Source of the DNA: Solicoccozyma terricola | Lineage: Eukaryota > Basidiomycota > Tremellomycetes > Filobasidiales > Piskurozymaceae | Assembly: GCA_001600875.1 (NCBI GenBank) | Contig: BCLD01000023.1 | Coordinates: 152,556-167,723, forward strand | Reading direction: 5' to 3' | Length of the DNA stretch: 15,168 nt | Notes under the pieces: model-generated | Told to the model about the DNA's origin: nothing | The model's input: the letters and a program-made list of their open reading frames with translations, nothing else | Database searches by the model: none | Position numbers and translations under genes: made by a program | Shown here: piece after piece, positions 1-7,247 of the stretch | How positions within the stretch are numbered: position 1 is the first letter of the stretch | Layout of the letters: every line of letters starts with the position of its first letter

Positions 1-21
1 CAACATGAGGGCCACAATATG

Positions 22-150
22 ACATCAGCTTGGCTGTAGAACCTGATGTGTTCTCTGCAGGTAATATTTCACATCAGCATGACTCTGGAACCTGATGTAT
101 TCTTCACAGGTAATATGTCACATCAGCATGACTCTGGAACCTGACGTATT
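22..150. repeat. 49-bp tandem repeat, about 2.6 copies
   Basis: Units begin with ACATCAG at 22, 71 and 120, so the period is exactly 49 bp, and the third copy is cut short just before position 152. Each unit contains the inverted arms ACATCAG and CTGATGT around a spacer of about 14 bp, so each could fold into a small hairpin. The third copy has one change in the right arm (CTGACGT). Copies 2 and 3 are nearly identical over their shared part, and copy 1 is more diverged. The array stops one base before a putative LTR start. Confidence 0.85.
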
Positions 151-151
151 T

Positions 152-480
152 TGTAAGAATACAACCAATCTACTCGACACTGGATGCGTCATCTCTCATA
201 TGGCCTCAGACTCCACGTGTCTACGTCCGGATTGGGATACGAATCCTTACTTGACTTAACTCTATTTCTTTCCCTCTCTTCTTACACCTCTTGGACCAAT
301 CGGACTTCCTTGATTACAACCGATGCCCCTCGATTGCAAACGACGGATCTCTCTTACAATCGACGGATCTCTCTAGATATCGATGGGTTGCTCTAGGGCA
401 GCTAAGACATTCTTACTCTCCTTTCATGTTTCGAGATATCATCACTATACGATATCTCTCTTCATTGTTCTTTACTTTCA
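152..480 (+). mobile_element. LTR-like element, copy 1 (329 bp, + orientation)
   Basis: The segment starts TGTAAGAATAC and ends TTTACTTTCA, the TG...CA form of a long terminal repeat. It aligns along its whole length with the reverse complement of 2759-3088. Shared blocks include the start (TGTAAG[AG]ATAC[AC]ACCAA), CTTGACT[TC]...CTCTATTT near 250, ATCGACGGATCTCTCTAG near 359, and AAGACATTCTTA near 403. The ends match as TTTACTTTCA versus GTTACCTGTCA. Flanking five bases (TATTT and TTTTA) are not an exact target-site duplication. No protease, reverse transcriptase, RNase H or integrase frame lies next to it. It is best read as a solo or orphan LTR. The superfamily (Copia or Gypsy) cannot be told from this sequence. 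Confidence 0.65.
321..400 (+). repeat. 20-bp minisatellite inside LTR copy 1
   Basis: Four imperfect 20-bp units start at 321, 341, 361 and 381. The best preserved are the middle two, both beginning CGACGGATCTCTCT. The same repeat, reverse complemented, lies at 2856-2955 inside the second LTR, so it is an ancestral component of this LTR family and not a recent local expansion. Confidence 0.7.
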
Positions 481-905
481 TTTTACTATAAAGAGCATGC
501 ACCCTTATGGACCTCTTCTCTGTATAGTAATTCGCCCTGTTAATGCATAGCATTCCACGACACTACATTTGCCTATAGCATCTCGATCCAATCATATATC
601 GACTTAGGATCGCTACGTAACCAATTCATATTACATCAGATCATCGTAGACCTGTGTTAACTAGTGAGTAAGAAGGATAGAGCTGAAACTAACTTGCATG
701 AGCTCCCGAATACAGTCATAGCAGTCCTCTTCGGATTAAGCCTTTTAGCCCTATCTCATGAAACGAGGAGTCCGAAAGCCCCTAAGTCTACGAAGAAAGA
801 CCAGCACCCGACACTTGCACTTCCCATGCCAAATACCTCTCTAGATGTTCCAGTGGTAACCACCACATCATACTTGTCTCATCTAAGGCAAACACCTATG
901 GGCAA

Positions 906-1036
906 GGTTAGTCGTATAATGCTTGGAGTGTGCATAAAATTGATAATATTGCTCGAGGAAAGAGAGCAATACACAGAGATGTACAAAGGTCTGCTTTATG
1001 TACCTAAGACAGATGGGGAAACCTGGGGAGTTGCCA
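906..1036 (+). repeat. Direct repeat A (partner at 1449-1589)
   Basis: It shares with 1449-1589 the order of blocks GTCGTATAATGC, a 33-bp identical core at 939-971, GTACAAA, a GGGGAA-ACCTGG block and TTGCCA. The offset between the cores is 552 bp. The identical core contains an 8-bp perfect inverted repeat, TATTGCTC (947-954) and GAGCAATA (964-971), around a 9-nt loop. Outside the core the two copies have diverged by substitutions and small indels. It may be a fragment of a second LTR family or of another dispersed repeat. The stem may be under constraint. Confidence 0.7.
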
Positions 1037-1211
1037 GCCCCATCCAGACCATATCACATAATGCCCTAATGCGCTGAAGGACTGTATTGTATGGTTGTTG
1101 CCCTCCAACCATATTTTCCAAAGCGTTACAGGCTGTGCTCTTGAACAGAGACATCAAACCCTCACCGAAGGACAAAAGTGCTAGTCATTGGGGACAGGTA
1201 GAGAGAAAAGG

Positions 1212-1310
1212 TGTAAGGATACGAGCTTTCTCAGGCCTCCTCCTTGTAACGATCTAACGACGATCGTCACACCCGAGGATAGACGAGTCACTTGACTCTC
1301 TATTCGGTAT
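1212..1310 (+). mobile_element. Possible third, degraded LTR fragment
   Basis: The sequence TGTAAGGATAC at 1212-1222 is identical to the first 11 bases of LTR copy 2 in its own orientation. About 79 bp further on, CACTTGACTCTCTATTC resembles the ACTTGACTCTATTT block found about 100 bp into both LTR copies. Between and beyond these blocks the similarity is weak, and the 20-bp minisatellite is not recognisable. It could be a diverged LTR piece or chance similarity. Confidence 0.3.
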
Positions 1311-1448
1311 CGGTCAGCATTCATTGGGGTCTAGACGGATTCGGACGGAAGTGGTCGGATCCGCGTGGTTTCATCTTCGTGTGTTCGTGTGTGTGTAAGC
1401 GGAGCTTGCTTCACTAAGTGCGTCTACGTTCGGGTGCCTCTAGGCAAT

Positions 1449-1589
1449 GGTCGGTCGTATAATGCAACGGTCATAAGGGTGTTGCATACAATTGATAATA
1501 TTGCTCGAGGAAAGAGAGCAATAACTAGAGTACGTACAAAAGGCTACATTAAGTATGTAGGATGGACCGGGGAACCTGGCTAATTGCCA
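1449..1589 (+). repeat. Direct repeat B (partner at 906-1036)
   Basis: This is the second copy of the repeat described at 906-1036. The identical 33-bp core is at 1491-1523 and the hairpin arms are at 1499-1506 and 1516-1523. It differs from copy A in its surroundings: its right end runs directly into a 21-bp duplication and then a 20-bp six-copy array, neither of which follows copy A. Confidence 0.7.
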
Positions 1590-1612
1590 AGGGAGCCTGG
1601 CTAATTGCCATA
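1571..1612 (+). repeat. 21-bp tandem duplication
   Basis: There are two units, 1571-1591 and 1592-1612. Each contains the block CCTGGCTAATTGCCA, and they differ at three positions. The unit overlaps the right end of direct repeat B, whose partner copy A has only one corresponding block. Confidence 0.85.
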
Positions 1613-1657
1613 CCGTCTGGACCGTACTGTTCTGACGCTCTATTGTTCCCTAGAGGC

Positions 1658-1777
1658 CGTATTGGAGATACAGGCATCGTATTGGAGATACTGCCGTCGT
1701 ATTGGAGATACTACCGTCGTATTGGAGATACTACCATCGTATTGGAGATACTACCGTCGTATTGGAGATACTACCGT
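1658..1777 (+). repeat. 20-bp tandem repeat, six copies
   Basis: Six head-to-tail units start at 1658, 1678, 1698, 1718, 1738 and 1758. All share the block CGTATTGGAGATAC, and the last six bases vary between CTACCGT-like and AGGCAT-like forms. Units 3, 5 and 6 are identical and the first is most diverged. The period of 20 is not a multiple of three, so frames across it repeat as artefacts. No promoter-like element or gene is attached to it. Confidence 0.95.
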
Positions 1778-2268
1778 CCGTGTACGACCGATCCATGCTG
1801 CCAAGCTACAGTAAGGTCGTATCACGACTTCAGAACGTAGATTCGAGCCGAATGGTGGGTGTGTGAGCGGCGAGAGCATGTCTTGGACGAATCCGGGCGG
1901 ATTCGGATGGATCCGTCTGATGGTGACCACGTCTGAGATGGCGTGAGTCGGTTTAGCCGCTGTCGGGCCGTAGACCTGATATATGTCCATTGTTCCTTGA
2001 ACAATGGTTGTAGGTGTACGAGCCTAGTTCGGGTCACGTGAATGACGATGATAGTGGTGCACGAATTCATGTTGAATGACGTGGCGTCCCTATCAGATAT
2101 CCTAGAACGACGGTGATGGGAGCTCGTAGTGTGTTCAGAGGAATTCCCGTGACACTCCTTACCGTTCCGTGGTGCCATGCTCCACGGATATTCGTCAACC
2201 ATCGACACATCAACGTACCAACGGCCACCTCAGCATCGTTCACTGTCCTCATGCTCTGACGGACGCCG

Positions 2269-2324
2269 CCCAGTCACTCTCGCTGACAGCGCACCACCCA
2301 GTCACCCTCGCTGATAGCATACGA
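2269..2324 (+). repeat. 28-bp tandem duplication
   Basis: Two adjacent units start with CCCAGTCAC at 2269 and 2297, followed by CTCGCTGA and AGC blocks. The right part of the second unit is diverged. It has no evident coding role. Confidence 0.6.
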
Positions 2325-2758
2325 CCGGGGACCGGTCTCATGTTCCATCTTTCATCCCTTTTTTCCTCTTTTCATCTCGCTACGTGATATATGCACGAGT
2401 ACATATACGGGAGCCCTAAACCCTTCGGTAGACGGTATTTTCCCTTTTCCTCGCCCTGTATTAGACCTAGTTCTGTGGAGTATACATTGTCTGCACCTAA
2501 CACTTCACCCTGTTGATTGTCCTGAGATTAGCTACCTTTTGGGCTTCGATCTCTTCTCTCTTTTTGCCCCTCAATTACTTCATCTCTTTTCGGCCACCGA
2601 TCCAGCATAGCCCGATCCTCTCTCTCTCTCTCTTGTCGTCTTCATCACTTCGTTCACCTTAACAGCGGTTCTGAATCTAACTGTGAGAGGCCCGATCGTT
2701 CGTCATCTGCCAACGCTTTCTTCGACCCCGCTCCCACGGAACCTGAAAGACCAGCACC

Positions 2759-3088
2759 TGACAGGTAACGAACAATAGAGAAAAGTATCGAAAGCGGGTG
2801 GGAGGTACGATCGAGGTGTGAGAAGAGAATAAGAATGTCTTGCCTGACCTAGAGCTGTCCGTCGGTATCTGCAGGTATCGGTCGATAGCTAGAGATATCC
2901 GTCGATAGCTAGAGAGATCCGTCTGTAACTAGAGAGATCCGTCGATAGTTCCAAGTAGAGACGAGTACGAAGCGAAAATAGAGTCAAGTCGAGCAAGGTT
3001 CGGAATCCTGATGCGGACGGTGACGTGTCGTGTCGAGTCCGCCTACGTGATGACGTCCTACGTCGACTCTGTTGGTGGTATCCTTACA
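2759..3088 (-). mobile_element. LTR-like element, copy 2 (330 bp, - orientation)
   Basis: Read on the minus strand, this segment begins TGTAAGGATACCACC and ends GTTACCTGTCA. It aligns along its length with LTR copy 1 on the plus strand and differs from it in length by one base, which is strong support for both sets of boundaries. The five flanking bases on each side (GCACC and CTTTT on the plus strand) are not a target-site duplication. Because the two copies point in opposite directions they cannot be the two ends of one intact LTR retrotransposon. They are either two independent solo LTRs or the result of an inversion or rearrangement. No primer-binding site could be assigned with confidence next to the CA end. 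Confidence 0.65.
2856..2955 (-). repeat. 20-bp minisatellite inside LTR copy 2
   Basis: Five units start on the plus strand at 2856, 2876, 2896, 2916 and 2936. The inner ones read [TG]ATCCGTCGATAGCTAGAGA with few changes, and the outer ones are degraded. It is the reverse complement of the array at 321-400. Confidence 0.75.
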
Positions 3089-3714
3089 CTTTTCACAAGT
3101 GGCATTAAGGGGGTGATAAAGTCATCACCACCAGCTTAACTCCAGTCACTTGAGGATGTTCTGAAGACATGATTCGAAAGGTTAGGTACAGGTTACCTAC
3201 CCTGAAGTTTTAAGCCCTCTTTACTCTCTTTTGTAACTTCTACAAGAGTCAAAACTTTCCCTTTTGGCCTAATATGAAAATGCAAGGACTTTACAAGGAC
3301 TTTACTGATTACCTCAACTAATCGCTATAGTAACGATGTTGGCGCGTGGGCACACTCTCAGCTGTAAGGGTCATAGCAATTCTAGCGGTGGTCGAGACGA
3401 CTCAGTCACGGTGAGCCATCCATATTTTGCGTCATCCGCTGTCCTGATGAGGAAGAACCTGAAGGTCCACCAGATGGGACCACAGTAAACTCAAGTTATT
3501 TGCCGTGTGCCAATCGATTTGATCCCTTTACAGAGGGTCGATCAAGATGTAGATTATCCGAGACCGCACATCTGTCAAATGGGACACAGAGCTGAAACAC
3601 TGGGGATCCGTGCCGAAGAAATTTGATTGTAGACAGGAGCCACGTATTGCGCTTGGATATCATTTTCTTGCATTCATCACCATCACAGCCCCCACAAAAG
3701 ACGTCCCATTCACG
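3089..3714. other. Upstream region of gene 1
   Basis: These 626 bp lie between LTR copy 2 and the proposed first ATG of gene 1. They hold a perfect 11-bp x2 repeat (CAAGGACTTTA at 3283-3293 and 3294-3304), a 6-bp hairpin GGTGAT/ATCACC at 3112-3129 and an inverted repeat TAGGTA/TACCTA at 3183-3199. Short open stretches occur at 3400-3600, but I could not join them to gene 1 with good splice sites. An upstream exon beginning at ATG 3579 and spliced from 3609 to 3689 would be in frame with exon 1, but its donor (GTGCCG) is poor. Confidence 0.5.
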
Positions 3715-6264
3715 ATGCTCCCACGCTCGCCTATCCAAACTCGGACTCGATCCTCCGCTCTTCCCATCATCATCCCACGGAAATCAATCAGAAACAAGCA
3801 ACTCCATCAGACACCAAGGTTTGGGAAGAACGTTGAAGAGGATAGTGTTATTGGTTCTGGCATTGTCCATGGTATGTGTGCTCAAGCCATCAAGCTTGTA
3901 CTTATCTCAAGCTACAGGTCACTGATATCGTCTCTCATCTTGCCTACCTACATTACATCACCCTCCGACGGCCCTTTCCAATGACTCCATCATCGAAATG
4001 ACAGATTCCCTTCTCGGAGTCAAAATTGACAATTCAGTCAAGTCAGGTATAGGCTGCTTGAGTGACATAATCGGCAGCGAGGTGGATGGCAAGGCGGAAA
4101 GTGGTCTCGATTTCCTATCCTTCATTGAAGTCCAGGAAGCGGATAGTCATGCACTAGGTATGCAAAAAATTGTGCTCAAGTCGAATCTTGTCTTGGCGCC
4201 GAGGACCTGTCTCTGAACTCACATAGTTGCTCTTATTCTCTTTCTCTCACAGCCAAAGACCAGTCTACTGGAAGCTCCTTGTCAGGGTCCCTCGGCGAAA
4301 AGGATAACCAACCAAGCGTTCCCATGCATCCTTCTGTCCACGAACAAACCGATCATTCATCTCGTTTAGAACACACGTTATCGATAGTACGGGAGAAAGT
4401 GCGAGAGTTCGGGCCTTTATTATTGGAGCTGAAAAGGTTGGGTCCGTCCAACAAGGATATGAGAAGTCGTATGGTGGCAGAATTTGACGTGTGGTATGAC
4501 GAGATGTTGAGTTTATTGGATGGGTGAACAATCCCTGTATCATGCCTGTATTGATTCTAGTGCTCACGCGGTGGTCTTTGATTGCAGGTCCTGTACGTTA
4601 AGGGAGGAACATAGCCAGTCACCATTGTCCAAAGAGTCACCACCCTCTCGACTAGCTTCGACTCTGATTATACCTTCACCTTGCATTCCTAGTTCTGCCA
4701 GTAGTGACGTAAAAACCCCGTGGTCTAGGGTGCCAACTGCTTCTAAGAAAAAAGTGCCTTGCAATCGTCGGCTCGCTATGGACTCGGCCTCGGAGTCGGA
4801 CTCCAATTCTTACTCTGATGATATTTTTGACTGGATTGCCGCTGATGATGACGGTTATATCCATCGTGAACACCAAAAGAATCCGAAGAAAATCAGTCGT
4901 TCTAAAGGGAAAGCAAAGGAAAGTAAAGCTTCGGGGAAACGAGGCGGCACTTCCTCTTCTCACACTCGCAACGCCTCCCGCTCCAACAACCTCCAGTCGA
5001 TTCTCTCTCCTGTACCGCCATCGGAGTCAGGATCAGGAGTACAATCGGAAGATCTATCAAAGGAAAACTTTGACTCGTTGATCTTTAGGAACGACAGTGA
5101 GCTGAGCAGCATTCAGTCGGATGATGAAGATGCGATTCGGTTCAAATATGGGCATGCCTTCGCGTCAGAAAGATTCAAAGGATCAATCCATCCTTCCCCC
5201 TCTCTCGTTGGGCATCAACTGAGAGCAAAGAGCAGGGAGCGTGGTTGCGTACGTGGTCGGTGTCGGAGTAGGAGGAGTGGGGTTAGCTCTGGTGGCGAAT
5301 GTACGGCGAATTGACTTGGGTTTCTTTGTGATGGTCTTTGAGTGGGAGAAAATATGGGATAGGGAAGATGATCAACAGGCATTTTCGGGTCAGCCATACC
5401 CAATCCGAATGGGTATGATTTTCATTACCGTGGTTATATGCCACGTCCAATCGAGCATTCCTCTAATTACCGCTGCCGGTAGTGCAATAGCATATGAAGT
5501 TAGTCACGCTGAACACTGGCAGGATGGATCGACCGACGATGGTTGCCAGCCCCTGTCGTCAGAGTGGTCGCCGATGTTGGGGGTCGTAATAGAAGATAAG
5601 ACGCTACAATTTGATTCAACCAAGTCGATAGCCACACTAAGGACACGGTCCTGTCGAAAGCCCCTTTGACCGTGTATCGTCTCGAACGTTTGTCATGGAA
5701 CGGACACGTTGAATCCGGAGCTCGTTGTTTCTGGTCGACAATTGGTGTGAATCAGGAGGTAGGGGTGCGAAGATTGGAACAGACGTGAGTTCTGGCACAG
5801 AAATTAATGAAGAATGCTAACTCCGCATACTAAACCTGCTTCATTCTCTGGGGGTTTTCCGTTTCTTCTCAAAACATTAGTGCCAAACCGTTTAATAATA
5901 TCCGTATATTTGGACGGCGAGGCACGACGAGTACGCTTTGTGACCTCCCTTTTTTTCCCTTCGGCAAAGGAACTTCAAGTCGTAGTAGGACTTCTCGCCA
6001 TTCCCATCATGTTCATGCTGGTCAACCTTTTCGTTGTTCGTTCATCGGTCATCGTCTCCTAGTGGAAACTCGTCTCTCTTACGTTACGAACGGGTGGTTC
6101 GACGTCGGCCACGGGGTTTTCACCACCACGCACCTCCCTTCGTCATTCCAGCATCAATCGACGGAATATCACACCTGTGTAACTTTCGCCCGCTAAACAT
6201 TCACCGTTATCGTGTGCTTACGTTTCCACAGCAGGTATCGTTGATTACGTGCGGTCTCTGTTGA
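3715..6264 (+). CDS. Gene 1: spliced hypothetical protein, about nine exons
   Basis: Function not recognised. Proposed exons: 3715-3871, 4005-4157, 4253-4523, 4588-5248, 5343-5412, 5491-5585, 5642-5784, 5881-6178, 6232-6264. They join without a stop into about 626 aa. The best introns are 3872-4004 (GTATGT), 4158-4252, 4524-4587, 5785-5880 (GTGAGT, branch-like GCTAAC) and 6179-6231 (GCTAAAC, then TTCCACAG). ATG 3715 is the first ATG in its frame, and ATG 3998 lies in the exon 2 frame inside intron 1 and could start a shorter form. Visible features are a predicted helical segment at about 138-192, an acidic Asp/Ser stretch from about 258, a Lys-rich stretch at about 285-306, then Ser-rich low complexity. 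The middle is uncertain: with intron 5164-5230 instead of 5249-5342, a glycine/valine-rich hydrophobic segment (about 5240-5300) becomes coding. Another option puts the fifth-exon acceptor at 5378. It is convergent with gene 2. The gene is likely real; the exact model is less sure. Confidence 0.5.
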
Positions 6265-7247
6265 GAAGGTGATGTTGGTGATGACAGCTTTGTGATGTTA
6301 TCCAGCCTTGACGTCGTGAATTTACACACGGGACATCAGATATAGGACTAAGACCCAATCGATAGAGTAAATGTTCGACAGACAACAGACAACAGCTACG
6401 CTGAGGTTGGCAATTGGCGGCTGGAAGAGCAGCAAGTAGTTCGGTTTCCCATTTTCCTCAACCGGTTTCTTATAGCTTACAAGAGCTGCCACCCTTGATA
6501 CCAGCTGACGTCTAATAGACCACCTCATGGAGAGCTATCTCACAGGTCTTTCTCTACTGAAACATTCTCCGTCGAACTTTGTACTCTGTATGCTCCTTTG
6601 CCTACATGACGTGCATCACCGTTCATGAGTCCTATTGTCTGCCCCCTTGCCCACGGTACCCCCGTCATAACCACACGATGAGCGGTCGAAAGAGTGGTCC
6701 TCGATGATCAAAGAAGCAACCTACAGGAATATAGTTCAATTTACTTTCTTTAGTGGTAGAATAGGTTGGGTGGTCGTGGTGAGCGTCGAGAGGCGGAGTG
6801 GGTGGTACAAACATAAGGTACTAAGGAAACATTGAGGTTGTTGGTTTCGAACATAGCATAGATGGGCAAATAGGGTAGACCAGGTACTAAACAGATTGCG
6901 TACTACCTAAACATGTGGGTAGGAATGGGCGAAAAGGTGGGTGCGGCGGGCATCAATGTAGTAGATCCGGCGCTACAACTAACCGTCGGTGGTTTTGGGT
7001 GAAAGATTCAAAGTTGGATATGTTTCTCGATGAAGATCCGCCGGCGTGACTGGCATTGTTATTTGTGGAATTTTCTTATTATATACGACTGGCAGAGAAA
7101 GGCGTGAAAGAGAGAGAGAGAGAGAGAGAAGAAAGATCGTGTGAGACAGAGCGCGTGAGAGGGAGGAAAGAAAGAGAAATGACAGAGAGAAAAGAGGAAA
7201 TGGAAAAGAGGGCTATGAGGGGAGAGCACCGAGTCACTCCAATATTT
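6265..7247. other. Intergenic region between convergent genes 1 and 2
   Basis: These 983 bp hold the 3' flanks of both genes. I see no RNA gene and no well supported exon. Small ATG-initiated frames exist, such as a 68-codon one on the minus strand at 6322-6528 and a 33-codon one on the plus strand from 6527, but neither has supporting features. The right end is purine-rich on the plus strand and includes a GA microsatellite. No perfect AATAAA signal was found for either gene. Confidence 0.6.
7106..7136. repeat. GA microsatellite in a 31-nt purine run
   Basis: An uninterrupted purine run contains about ten AG dinucleotides at 7109-7129. It lies just past the stop of gene 2, so in the gene 2 transcript it would be a CU-rich 3' flank. 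The wider stretch to about 7215 is also purine-rich. Confidence 0.9.

Larger units (their letters stand above)
481..2758. other. Gene-poor, transposon-derived interval
   Basis: This interval lies between the two inverted LTR copies and contains only repeats (listed separately), pyrimidine-rich stretches around 2340-2640 including a TC microsatellite near 2617-2632, and short scattered open frames. None of these frames starts with a convincing ATG, shows a known domain, or links to another by canonical introns. A 19-bp word (GAAAGACCAGCACC followed by C or T and GACA) occurs at 795-813 and again at 2745-2763, where it spans the edge of LTR copy 2. I could not recognise gag or pol remnants by eye. 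A translated search would be more sensitive. Confidence 0.6.

Noticed and set aside
664..1077. A 137-codon open stretch on the plus strand in the repeat region
   Set aside because: It begins with GTG rather than ATG, overlaps direct repeat A, and has no domain or splice partner. It is most likely chance in transposon-derived DNA.
1562..1840. Overlapping reading frames with repeated RIGDTT/VLEILPSYW-like peptides
   Set aside because: They are produced by translating the 20-bp six-copy array in several frames. The period is not a multiple of three, so the peptide repeat is an artefact.
1751..2252. Several short minus-strand frames
   Set aside because: They overlap each other in different frames, have no domain and no credible introns, and lie in repeat-derived sequence.
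3112..3199. Short inverted repeats GGTGAT/ATCACC and TAGGTA/TACCTA
   Set aside because: Six-base stems are expected by chance in AT/GC-balanced DNA, and nothing ties them to a gene or terminator.
6322..6528. Minus-strand 68-codon frame with ATG, and a plus-strand 33-codon frame from 6527
   Set aside because: Both are short, isolated, in the convergent 3' region, and lack any recognisable feature. Random frames of this size are expected.
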